Shown: piece by piece, positions 34,753 to 43,405 of the stretch
Layout: the number at the start of each line of letters is the position of its first letter
Position numbering within the stretch: the first letter of the stretch is position 1
Translations under genes and position numbers: made by a program
The notes under the pieces: generated by a model
What the model was told of the DNA's origin: nothing
Database searches by the model: none
What the model saw: the letters and a program-made list of their open reading frames with translations, nothing else
Assembly: GCF_000010645.1 (NCBI RefSeq)
Contig: NC_011565.1
Coordinates: 572,001 to 636,000 of the forward strand
DNA length: 64,000 bases
Direction of reading: 5' to 3'
Source of the DNA: Candidatus Azobacteroides pseudotrichonymphae genomovar. CFP2
GTDB lineage: Bacteria > Bacteroidota > Bacteroidia > Bacteroidales > Azobacteroidaceae

Positions 34753-35402
34753 TTTATATAAATATAGAGCAGACGTTGCTTACTTCCGAAGGAAAACATA
34801 AATTAATATTAGATGTTAAAATTCCAAGTAGACAACTTGTTTCTTTATTTGGAAAATCAGGTAGAGGAAAAACTACGATACTTCGTACAATAGCAGGACT
34901 ATTGAAACCAGAAAAAGGTATTATTCAAATAGATAATACAATTGTTTTTAATTCTTTTCAAAAGATTAACATCAATCCACAAAAAAGGAATATCAGTTTT
35001 ATGTTTCAAGATTATGCTCTTTTCCCTAATATGACTGTAGAAGAGAATATTCTTTTTGCTCAAAAAAAAGATAAAGCATTCATTAATCGTTTGATAGATG
35101 TTTTTGAGTTAGGGACACTTCGGAAACAAAAACCTGATAAATTGTCTGGCGGACAAAAACAAAGAGTGGCATTAGCTCGTTCTTTAGTAAGAAAGCCAGT
35201 TGTACTATTGCTCGATGAGCCGCTTTCGGCACTTGACGAAGAAATGCGTCGATCCATGCGGACAGAAATATTAAAAGCACATCAGATGTTCGATTTTACT
35301 ACATTGATGGTTAGTCATGATGAAGAAGAAATCAAACAAATGTCAGATTATGTTTTATATATCGGTGAATGTTGTAGACTTGTTAAAAATGAAATCTTTT
35401 AG
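34749..35402 (+). CDS. modC: molybdate ABC transporter ATP-binding protein
   Basis: ATPase that drives ModB. The 217 residues carry Walker A GKSGRGKTT near 33, the Q-loop in FMFQDYALFPNMT, the signature LSGGQKQRVALARSL near 134, Walker B VVLLLDEPLSALDE near 155, and the His switch in VSHDEEE. It stops after the ATPase domain, so it lacks the C-terminal molybdate-sensing MOP domain of full-length ModC (about 350 residues) and cannot use that feedback. It overlaps modB by 4 bases and is followed by a terminator. Confidence 0.92.
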   Translation: MIYINIEQTLLTSEGKHKLILDVKIPSRQLVSLFGKSGRGKTTILRTIAGLLKPEKGIIQIDNTIVFNSFQKININPQKRNISFMFQDYALFPNMTVEENILFAQKKDKAFINRLIDVFELGTLRKQKPDKLSGGQKQRVALARSLVRKPVVLLLDEPLSALDEEMRRSMRTEILKAHQMFDFTTLMVSHDEEEIKQMSDYVLYIGECCRLVKNEIF

Positions 35403-35422
35403 AAAAAATATTATTTTTGTAT

Positions 35423-35450
35423 CAACTCTTATAGAGTTGTTGTTTTTTCT
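35423..35450 (+). terminator. intrinsic terminator after modC
   Basis: CAACTCT and AGAGTTG pair around TAT and are followed by TTGTTTTTTCT. It lies 20 nt after the modC stop and ends the modBC unit. Confidence 0.75.
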
Positions 35451-35505
35451 TGAATAAAAGGTGAGTGTTTGCCAGTTTTATTTATCAATATTGCTCAATG
35501 ATGAT

Positions 35506-36987
35506 ATGTTTTATAGAAAAATAACGGCGGAGGAAGCTGCAAGCTTGATTAAAAATGATGATGTGATTAGTTTGAGTGGTTTTACCGCAACTGGTTGTCC
35601 TAAGGCTATAACGAGAGCTTTAGCGGCAAGGGCGGAGGTAGAACATGTTAGAGGGAATCCTTTGAAAGTGGGATTATGTACTGGAGCTTCTACAGGAGAA
35701 TCTGTTGACGGTGTGTTATCACGTGTTAATGCTATCAAATTTCGTACTCCTTATCAATCTAATGTAGATTCAAGAAAGGCATTGAATGACCATGATATTC
35801 ATTACTTTGATTTGCATATTTCGGAACTTGCGCAATATTTGCGCTATGGTTTTCTTCCTAAACCTGATTATGCTATTTTGGAGGTTTGTGATATTACTGA
35901 AAGTGGTAAAATTGTTCTTACTTCTGCTGTTGGGGTTGCTCCTACTATCGCTCATTTAGCCGATAAAATTATTATAGAATTCAATCGGTATCATCCCAGA
36001 GAATTGGTTGGTATGCATGATATTTATGAACCTATTGATCCTCCTTATCGTAAAGAAATTCCAATATATTCTGTAAGTGATAGAATAGGTGTTCCGTATG
36101 TGCAGATAGATCCTAGGAAAGTAATGGGGATTGTTGAAACCGATCTTCCTAATGAGATATGTTCATTTACCCCATTAGATAAATTAACGGAACAAATAGG
36201 TAAGAATACAGCTGATTTTTTACATGGTGAGATAAAGATTGGCCGCATTCCTCTTTCTTTTTTACCGATACAATCAGGGGTAGGAAATGTTGCCAATGCA
36301 GTCTTAGAAGCTATGGCTTTGAACAAAGAAATTCCTGCATTCGAAATCTATACGGAAGTAATCCAAGATGCTGTTATTGGATTGATGAAAAAGGGGAGGG
36401 TTAAATTTGCAAGCGGTTGTTCATTATCGCTTACTACCCCTGTGTTAAATGAAGTATACGCTGAACTGTCTTTTTTCAAACAAAAATTTTTGCTTCGTCC
36501 GCAAGAAATATCCAATAATCCAGAGATAATTCGTCGTTTGGGATTAATTTCTATTAATACAGCTTTGGAAGCAGATATATTTGGAAATATCAATTCTACA
36601 CATATAGCAGGAACTAGAATGATGAATGGCATTGGTGGAAGTGGCGATTTTTGTAGGAATGCTTACCTTTCTATTTTTACTACACCTTCTACAGCTAAGG
36701 GAGGCAAAATATCTTCTATTGTACCTATGGTGTCGCATGTAGATCACAGTGAACACTCTGTTAAAGTTTTGATTACAGAACATGGTGTAGCAGACCTACG
36801 AGGACTTTCTCCTATTCAGCGAGCAGAAACAATTATCAGTAATTGTGTGGATGACCAATACAAGGATGTTCTATGGAGGTATTTAAAACTTGGGCAAAGA
36901 GGGCATACTCCTCAAAATATAGATGTTGCTTTATCTTTCCATGATGCTTTCAATAAAACTGGAGACATGAGAAATGTACAATGGTAA
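35506..36987 (+). CDS. acetyl-CoA hydrolase/CoA-transferase (succinate or acetate CoA-transferase type)
   Basis: Family of enzymes that move CoA between acetyl-CoA/succinyl-CoA and free acids, used in fermentation to acetate or succinate and in ATP-saving cycles. I prefer the ATG at 35506 (MFYRKITAEEAASLI), matching relatives, over a GTG 15 codons earlier; this gives 493 residues, the normal size. Family segments seen are SGFTATGCPKAI, the LCTGAST(GE) loop, GVGNVANAVLEAM, the presumed active-site Glu segment EIYTEVIQD, GGSGDFCRNA and ITEHGVADLRGLSP. It has its own region after the modC terminator, and meets nusB tail to tail. Confidence 0.88.
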   Translation: MFYRKITAEEAASLIKNDDVISLSGFTATGCPKAITRALAARAEVEHVRGNPLKVGLCTGASTGESVDGVLSRVNAIKFRTPYQSNVDSRKALNDHDIHYFDLHISELAQYLRYGFLPKPDYAILEVCDITESGKIVLTSAVGVAPTIAHLADKIIIEFNRYHPRELVGMHDIYEPIDPPYRKEIPIYSVSDRIGVPYVQIDPRKVMGIVETDLPNEICSFTPLDKLTEQIGKNTADFLHGEIKIGRIPLSFLPIQSGVGNVANAVLEAMALNKEIPAFEIYTEVIQDAVIGLMKKGRVKFASGCSLSLTTPVLNEVYAELSFFKQKFLLRPQEISNNPEIIRRLGLISINTALEADIFGNINSTHIAGTRMMNGIGGSGDFCRNAYLSIFTTPSTAKGGKISSIVPMVSHVDHSEHSVKVLITEHGVADLRGLSPIQRAETIISNCVDDQYKDVLWRYLKLGQRGHTPQNIDVALSFHDAFNKTGDMRNVQW

Positions 36988-36988
36988 A

Positions 36989-37003
36989 TCTCTTAAAAAG
37001 AGA
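36989..37003. terminator. small hairpin between convergent genes
   Basis: TCTCTT and AAGAGA pair around AAA in the 19-nt gap between the CoA-transferase and nusB stops; an A/T run follows in both directions. It may be a weak two-way terminator. Confidence 0.35.
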
Positions 37004-37006
37004 AAA

Positions 37007-37924
37007 TTAGTTTTTATTTATTTTTAGTATTGAGACAATTGCTTGTAATATCCCATTGATGAAAGAAGTACTTTTAGGAGTACTGTAATAGCGTGCTAGA
37101 TCGATATATTCATTTAAAGTTACTTTCAAAGGGATAGCAGGGAAGTTGTTGAGTTCGGCGAGTGCCATTTGCATAATGATAAGGTCTAACAAAGCTATAC
37201 GTTTTTTATCCCAGTTTTTCATTTGAGTATCGATTAGATCGGAATTCTCTTCTGCTTCTATGATTGAAGAACGTAAAAGTTGTATAGCATACTCCTGAGT
37301 TGTATTATCTTTAAATAAAGGGAGTAAAACGGGTTCAGCAATAGATCTGTTTTGAAATTGTTTGAGAGTTTTTAGTACGAGCATGGTAGTTGCCTCTAAA
37401 TCGTCATTCCAATAGATACTTTTTTGTTCTAGCCATTCGGATACTATTTGGCTTTTTAGAATAATTTGTTTAAAAATAGCTTCCCAAAATTCGTAATTAT
37501 TTTTATAGGCGTTATCGGAAGAAATATATTTTGTATAATTATCAGACTGCTTAATTTCATTGAGCAAAAGTTCAATAAAATCGGTTTCACTATTGGTTCG
37601 TAACCAATTACTATGTTTATTGGCAAATTGTATGAGAGCAATATGATTTCGTAATTTTTTTGCTAAAAAATTATCGGCAAATTTTCTATTTATATATTGT
37701 TCCTTAAACAAAAGAGAATGTTTATGTTTTTGTTTATCTAATTTTTTTTGTTCAGCATTGGTAAGTTCAATGATGATTAGAAGAAGATAATAATATAAGT
37801 AACGTGTTTTTTGCAAACTAAGATTTAATTCATTCTCTGCTTCCATTAAGTCTTCATTGCCTTTTTGGTGGTAAGCGTATAAAATTTGAAGTACTTTGGT
37901 ACGTATAAAAGTACGATTGATCAC
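37007..37924 (-). CDS. nusB: transcription antitermination factor NusB
   Basis: RNA-binding factor of rRNA antitermination complexes. The 305 residues are the long form found in Bacteroidetes: an N-terminal RTKVLQILYAYHQ, a long insert, and the NusB core at the C-terminus with KNWDKKRIALLDLIIMQMAL, IPLKVTLNEYIDLARYYSTP and SFINGILQAIV, the last two being the family's signature helices. It meets the CoA-transferase gene tail to tail. Confidence 0.92.
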   Translation of the reverse strand: MINRTFIRTKVLQILYAYHQKGNEDLMEAENELNLSLQKTRYLYYYLLLIIIELTNAEQKKLDKQKHKHSLLFKEQYINRKFADNFLAKKLRNHIALIQFANKHSNWLRTNSETDFIELLLNEIKQSDNYTKYISSDNAYKNNYEFWEAIFKQIILKSQIVSEWLEQKSIYWNDDLEATTMLVLKTLKQFQNRSIAEPVLLPLFKDNTTQEYAIQLLRSSIIEAEENSDLIDTQMKNWDKKRIALLDLIIMQMALAELNNFPAIPLKVTLNEYIDLARYYSTPKSTSFINGILQAIVSILKINKN

Positions 37925-38155
37925 TGTATAGAGTTTTTTTTTAGAAACGAGAATAAAAGATATTATTAGAGATAATAAAGAGAAATTATTTTTATGAGTG
38001 TTATTAAGAGCTCTTCCATATTTCTATGGCAATTCGTTTAGTAACAGAATTGAGTGGAAAATCTCTTTTCATCAGTAAAAAACAATTTAAAAAACCTTTC
38101 GCAAAAATTATACTAAAAATGGTGGGAATTAAACTTTCTTCACCAATTCTGAAAT

Positions 38156-39334
38156 TTATTGTAAGACGTTTTTTACTCTCTGTATTGCCTCGGTCAATCT
38201 GTCGTCATTGATAGCATAAGAAAATCGGATATAATTAGGAGCACCAAAAGCATCTCCGGCAACAGAGGCTACATGTCCTTCTTCTAAAAGATACATTGCC
38301 AAATCGACAGAGTTTTCTATTTTCTTCCCCCGAAGAACCCTACCTAGATATTCTGAACAATCAGGGAATAAATAAAAAGCACCTCGTGGACGATTTATCT
38401 TGAACCCTGGAATATCCAGACAAAGCTTTATCATCAAATTGAGACGACGTTCGAAAACTTTACACATAGTTTTTACACAATCTAAATTTCCGTTATACGC
38501 AGCTTCAGCTGCTTTTTGGGCAATGGAACTTGCCCCGGACGTGTATTGTCCCTGTAATTTGTTACAAGCAGAAGCTATCCAGGTAGGAGCAGCTATCCAT
38601 CCTAATCTCCAACCAGTCATGGCGTAAGCCTTGGATACTCCATTGACAATTACCACTCTTTCACGAATGTTTTCAAATTGTGCAATACTTTCATGTTTCC
38701 CAACATAGTTTATGTGTTCATAAATTTCGTCAGAAATGATGATTATATTTGGATATTTTATTAGTATCTCAAATAAACCTTCTAGTTCTTCTTTTGAATA
38801 AACACTTCCAGTAGGATTGGATGGAGAACAAAGAATAATGGCTTTGGTTCGATTGGAAATAGCAGCTTCTAGCTGAGCAGGAGTAATTTTAAAGTCTTGT
38901 TCAATATTTGTATGGATGATAATATTAATCCCCTCAGCCAATTTGACCATTTCTCCATAACTAACCCAGTAGGGTGCAGGGATAATTACTTCATCCCCTC
39001 TATTGATAATAGATAGTACTACGTTGCATATAGATTGTTTTGCTCCATTGGAGCAAACAATCTGTTCTGGATTGTAATTCAGATTATTTTCACTTTTCAA
39101 TTTTCCAACAATTGCATTTCTTAAAGAGAGATAGCCTGGGACAGGAGAATAAAAAGAATAATTTTCATCAATTGCTTTTTGAGCAGCTTTTTTAATAAAA
39201 TCGGGAGTAGCAAAATCAGGTTCTCCCACACTTAAGTTGATAACATCAATGCCTTGTATTTTTAATTCATTGCTTTTTTGGGACATTGCCAATGTCTCAG
39301 AAGGAGACAGGGCAGTTAAACGTTTAGATACCAT
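38156..39334 (-). CDS. aspartate aminotransferase (class I/II, PLP)
   Basis: PLP-dependent transaminase of subgroup I-beta, most likely converting aspartate and 2-oxoglutarate to oxaloacetate and glutamate. The 392 residues begin KRLTALSPSETLAMSQKSNE and show INLSVGEPDFATP, the cofactor-holding CSPSNPTGSVYS and IIISDEIYEHINY, the PLP lysine in GVSKAYAMTGWRLGW, and the substrate-binding Arg in RFSYAINDD. All key residues are present. It is 33 nt downstream of trxB on the same strand. Confidence 0.92.
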   Translation of the reverse strand: MVSKRLTALSPSETLAMSQKSNELKIQGIDVINLSVGEPDFATPDFIKKAAQKAIDENYSFYSPVPGYLSLRNAIVGKLKSENNLNYNPEQIVCSNGAKQSICNVVLSIINRGDEVIIPAPYWVSYGEMVKLAEGINIIIHTNIEQDFKITPAQLEAAISNRTKAIILCSPSNPTGSVYSKEELEGLFEILIKYPNIIIISDEIYEHINYVGKHESIAQFENIRERVVIVNGVSKAYAMTGWRLGWIAAPTWIASACNKLQGQYTSGASSIAQKAAEAAYNGNLDCVKTMCKVFERRLNLMIKLCLDIPGFKINRPRGAFYLFPDCSEYLGRVLRGKKIENSVDLAMYLLEEGHVASVAGDAFGAPNYIRFSYAINDDRLTEAIQRVKNVLQ

Positions 39335-39367
39335 GGATTAAGTCTTTAAATATTCAATTAATAATTA

Positions 39368-40345
39368 TTAATGTTTCATTTCATTTAAATATCTTTCTAC
39401 TTCAATTGCTGCCATACATCCTGCTCCTGCTGCTGTAATAGCTTGCTGATAATTAGGATCGGAAACGTCCCCTGCTGCAAATACTCCTGGTAAATTAGTT
39501 TTAGTAGTACCATGTTGTGTTTTAATGTAGCCGTTTGAATCGGTAGAAATATAAGTTCTAAAGATTTCCGAGTTCGGTTTGCGCCCAATAGCTAAAAAGA
39601 ATCCATCAATGGTCATATCTATTTTTTCTTCATTAGCTTCTCCCCTATATTTAATTAAGTGAATGCCTTCTACAAATTCTTCTCCAAATAACCCTATCAC
39701 ATTTGTATTAAAATACACTTCTATTTTAGTATTACTTAATACTCTGGTTTGCATAATTTGAGAAGCACGTAAGTGATTTTTTCTTACAATTAGATATACC
39801 TTATTTGCTATACTTGCCAAGTATAAAGCTTCTTCACACGCTGAGTCGCCTCCACCTACTATAGCGACTATTTTTTTTCGGTAGAAAAAACCATCGCATA
39901 CGGCACAAGCAGAAACACCTCTCCCAATATATTTTTGTTCATCTGATAAACCTAAATATTTGGCTGTAGCTCCTGTGCAAATAACCAATGTATCTGTTTC
40001 AATTGTTTGTTTATTGTCAATAACAACTTTATACGGTTGTCGAGACAAATCGCAGGCAGTAACTGTTCCTTTACGAACATCAGTACCAAATTTTTGGGCT
40101 TGTTTCTTAAAATTTTCCATCATCTTAATACCGGTAATTGCATCAGGATATCCGGGAAAATTTTCAATTTCGAAGGTAGTGGTTAATTGTCCTCCCGATT
40201 GAGTTCCTTCATATAAAATTGGAGATAAACTGGCACGAGCCGTATAAATAGCCGATGAATAACCGGCAGGTCCAGAACCAATTATCAAGCATTTTACTTG
40301 CTCTTCATCTTGAAGAGATGATTTGTTATTTGTATTGTGTTTCAC
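39368..40345 (-). CDS. trxB: thioredoxin-disulfide reductase
   Basis: NADPH-dependent flavoenzyme that reduces thioredoxin. The 325 residues include the FAD motif GSGPAGYSSAIYTARA near 22-37, the redox-active CAVC in SACAVCDGFFY near 145-155, the NADPH motif VGGGDSACEEALYLAS, and GVFAAGDVSDPNYQQAITAA near the C-terminus. It precedes the aspartate aminotransferase gene on minus. In related genomes a lolA gene separates ftsK from trxB; here that space is 700 bp without an intact gene. Confidence 0.95.
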   Translation of the reverse strand: MKHNTNNKSSLQDEEQVKCLIIGSGPAGYSSAIYTARASLSPILYEGTQSGGQLTTTFEIENFPGYPDAITGIKMMENFKKQAQKFGTDVRKGTVTACDLSRQPYKVVIDNKQTIETDTLVICTGATAKYLGLSDEQKYIGRGVSACAVCDGFFYRKKIVAIVGGGDSACEEALYLASIANKVYLIVRKNHLRASQIMQTRVLSNTKIEVYFNTNVIGLFGEEFVEGIHLIKYRGEANEEKIDMTIDGFFLAIGRKPNSEIFRTYISTDSNGYIKTQHGTTKTNLPGVFAAGDVSDPNYQQAITAAGAGCMAAIEVERYLNEMKH

Positions 40346-41057
40346 AATTTTTGTTTAACTAATTTTATTATCCAAGAATTTTTTTTATGTTTTTTGCGTG
40401 TATCTTACATGGATTGTCATAAGCTCACATTTTTCTATTGAAAAATCATTTAATAATTCAAGAGTCTTTTTTAGAAAAAAAGTTAACAATTCCTTCTAAA
40501 TATTTCTCATCGAAATTAGGTATGGGATTTGTTTTATACAAAAAAATACAAGTAAAAATATTATCATATCATAATATCATAATAGAATAGGGTGCCTTTA
40601 ATGGCATTTGATTGATAATCCTAATATCAGTTTATTGATTTGTCTTGGATTATACCAATTATGCAATTCCTATTGAGATTAAACTTATCATCCTATATTT
40701 TGATGTTTGATTTTTTGTCAAAAACAAAATGTTTACCGTTGAAAGTGAACATTTGTTCTGTATTTATTACATCACAAGCGATGCTTTTCAGCTTTTTTTT
40801 GAAAAAATGTGAATTTGTCACAGACAAAAGAGATCTTCAAAAATAATCTGCATTACAAAATTTTATTAATATTTTTGTTTTTCGTTTGTTGTAGTATTAG
40901 CTCTATCTCATGTATCATTCTTTTATTTATTCCTAATATTATCTTCGTACTTCCAATTTTATTATGATTCTTCACTGATTCTTTCCATCGAACCATATTT
41001 TTATACCTGATGATATTTTTTGTTAAATGACAATTTGTTATCATCGCATGATTTTCA
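40346..41057. other. spacer where lolA is expected
   Basis: 712 bp between ftsK and trxB (both minus), where Bacteroidales usually have lolA. No intact gene is present. On minus near 40700-40760 a short reading MFTFNGKHFVFDKKSNIKI could be the LolA strand motif before its W-DGKTQW segment, but the match is weak. An open frame of 63 codons at 40853-41044 has no signal peptide and does not resemble LolA. Confidence 0.4.
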
Positions 41058-43388
41058 TTATTCTAATTCTAAAATTTTATCTAAGTGATATTCATCACTG
41101 ATCAGTACTTCACGTGCTTTACTTCCTTGTGCCGATCCTACAATGCCTGCATCTTCTAATTGATCCATTAATCGTCCAGCACGGTTGTATCCAATTTCGA
41201 ATTTACGTTGAATAAGAGAAGTAGAACCCTGTTGATGAGTAACCATTAATCTGGCTGCTTTGTTAAACAGAGGGTCTCGATTAGATAAATTTGTCGTATC
41301 GCGTTTTTCAATATTGTCTTCACTGGTATATTCAGGTAATATTTCAGCATTAGGATATCCTTGTTGATTACTAATGTATTCAGTTATTTTTTCTACTTCT
41401 GAAGTATCTACAAAAGCACATTGGATACGAGTTAAATCATTGCCTTGCGAAAATAACAAATCGCCCTTTCCAACCAAATGATTAGCTCCTGAGGTGTCGA
41501 GAATAGTACGAGAATCCACCATTGCTGAAACACGAAATGCTATGCGAGCAGGAAAATTCGCTTTGATAATTCCTGTAATAATACTTGTGTCAGGCCGTTG
41601 AGTTGCGATAATCATGTGTATCCCTACAGCACGTGCCAATTGAGCTATACGGGCAATAGGTAATTCTATTTCTCTCCCGGCCGTCATGATTAAGTCACCA
41701 AATTCGTCTATAATCACTACGAAATAGGGCATATATCGGTGTTTTTTTTGTGGGTTAAGCTGACGATTTACAAATTTTTCATTGTATTCCTTCATGTTAC
41801 GAACATTTGCTTTTTTCAATAGATTATAACGTTCATCCACCTCTTTAGTTAAAGAATTAAGTGTTTGAACAACTTTGGTGACATTTGTAATAACAGGATC
41901 TTCTTCATTTGGTAGTTTGGCAAGGAAATGTTTTTCTATTTCAGAATAAATATTAAACTCTACTTTTTTAGGATCGATCAGAACAAATTTTAATTGAGCT
42001 GGATGTTTTTTATAAAGTAATGAAGTTATAATAGCATTCAATCCAACAGATTTTCCTTGTCCTGTAGCTCCGGCTACGAGTAAGTGAGGCATTTTACAGA
42101 GGTCAAAAACAAAAGTTTCGTTGGTAATCGTTTTACCCAAAGCGATAGGCAAATCTAACTTAGTTTCTTGGAACTTCTTGGATGTAATGACCGATTTCAT
42201 GGAAACAGTTTGTGATTCACGATTAGGCACTTCTATGCCTATTGTTCCTTTCCCTGGTATGGGAGCAATAATACGAATTCCCAAAGCTGATAATCTTAAT
42301 GCAATATCATCTTCTAAGTTTTTTATTTTTGAAATACGGATTCCTGCTTCAGGTTGAATTTCATATAGAGTAACAGTTGGTCCTACAGTAGCCTTTATCA
42401 TAGCTATTTTTATACCAAAACTATCAAGTGTGGAGAGAATTTTGTTTTTATTAGTTTTTTGCTCTTCCATGTCAATTTGTAATTCGGAAATACCGCATTC
42501 CTTCAATAAATTTATTGGAGGACAGAGGTAGTTAGGCAATCCTAAAGTTGGATCATATTCTCTTACTTTTTCCAAGTTATCTTTATTTATTTTCTTGGAG
42601 AATCCCCTGTTTTTTTCTTTTATTTCAGAAATAATGGTCTCTTCTTCTTTTGGCTTAACTACTTCGAAATGTTCTATTCCGTTCGAAAAGTTTTCTTCTG
42701 TTTGAAACGGTGGAATATGTGAAGCATTTTCTATTTTCTTTTCTTTTGAAAAACCTATCTTATTCTTGTTTTTTTGTTTAGGGGTTATTAGAAAATAAAT
42801 GATTTCTATGTTGACAATTGCTATAGAAATAATGAATAGCAAAACTATAATTAAGAGAGTCCCAGATGTGCCAAAATTATAGACTAAAATATTGGAAACG
42901 ATAAATCCATGTTTCCCTCCTATGTATAGAGCTGTTTCTTGAAAGAATTTTCCAAAGAAAAAAGTAAGTGTTATAGATAACCAGATAGTTAATAAGGAAC
43001 ATAGGATAAAATTACGAATTAAACGTACATAGTACACTTTCATTAGTCGCAGAGCTACGAAAACAGTAAATAGTAATAGAAAAAACGTTGATAGACCAAA
43101 CCCTTCGTTCATCAAAATGCTACTTAAAATAGCACCCCGTAAACCTGCCCAATTTGCAATTTCTTCTGCTTCTATATTTTTGAATTGAAACAAGGAAAGT
43201 CCTTCTATCTTACTTTGGTCAGTATTACTAGTGAAAAAGAATGAAAATATTGAAATACTAGTATAAACTACAATTATTAAAATAATTAATCCTACAAAAT
43301 AATGTGTGGTACTACTTTGGAAAAATACTCTGATTGTTGAAAATTTGGAGTTAGTATTCGTTTTTGTTATTGTGGATTTCTTTTGCAT
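41058..43388 (-). CDS. ftsK: DNA translocase FtsK
   Basis: Septal DNA pump that clears chromosomes and activates Xer recombination. The 776 residues start with about four membrane helices (30-190), then a short linker, then the RecA-like motor: Walker A GATGQGKSVGLNAI near 445, Walker B FVVIIDEFGDLI near 560, and ARIAFRVSAMVDSRTILD. The C-terminal gamma winged helix that reads KOPS sites is intact (IQRKFEIGYNRAGRLMDQLE). It presumably partners with the recombinase at 23.5 kb. A 17-nt gap separates it from dnaG upstream, suggesting co-transcription. Confidence 0.95.
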   Translation of the reverse strand: MQKKSTITKTNTNSKFSTIRVFFQSSTTHYFVGLIILIIVVYTSISIFSFFFTSNTDQSKIEGLSLFQFKNIEAEEIANWAGLRGAILSSILMNEGFGLSTFFLLLFTVFVALRLMKVYYVRLIRNFILCSLLTIWLSITLTFFFGKFFQETALYIGGKHGFIVSNILVYNFGTSGTLLIIVLLFIISIAIVNIEIIYFLITPKQKNKNKIGFSKEKKIENASHIPPFQTEENFSNGIEHFEVVKPKEEETIISEIKEKNRGFSKKINKDNLEKVREYDPTLGLPNYLCPPINLLKECGISELQIDMEEQKTNKNKILSTLDSFGIKIAMIKATVGPTVTLYEIQPEAGIRISKIKNLEDDIALRLSALGIRIIAPIPGKGTIGIEVPNRESQTVSMKSVITSKKFQETKLDLPIALGKTITNETFVFDLCKMPHLLVAGATGQGKSVGLNAIITSLLYKKHPAQLKFVLIDPKKVEFNIYSEIEKHFLAKLPNEEDPVITNVTKVVQTLNSLTKEVDERYNLLKKANVRNMKEYNEKFVNRQLNPQKKHRYMPYFVVIIDEFGDLIMTAGREIELPIARIAQLARAVGIHMIIATQRPDTSIITGIIKANFPARIAFRVSAMVDSRTILDTSGANHLVGKGDLLFSQGNDLTRIQCAFVDTSEVEKITEYISNQQGYPNAEILPEYTSEDNIEKRDTTNLSNRDPLFNKAARLMVTHQQGSTSLIQRKFEIGYNRAGRLMDQLEDAGIVGSAQGSKAREVLISDEYHLDKILELE

Positions 43389-43405
43389 TATAAATACAAA
43401 ATTTA

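Noticed and set aside
40853..41044. 63-codon minus-strand frame between ftsK and trxB.
   Set aside because: No signal peptide, no family resemblance and Lys/Asn/Ile-rich composition expected by chance in this AT-rich DNA; not called as a gene.
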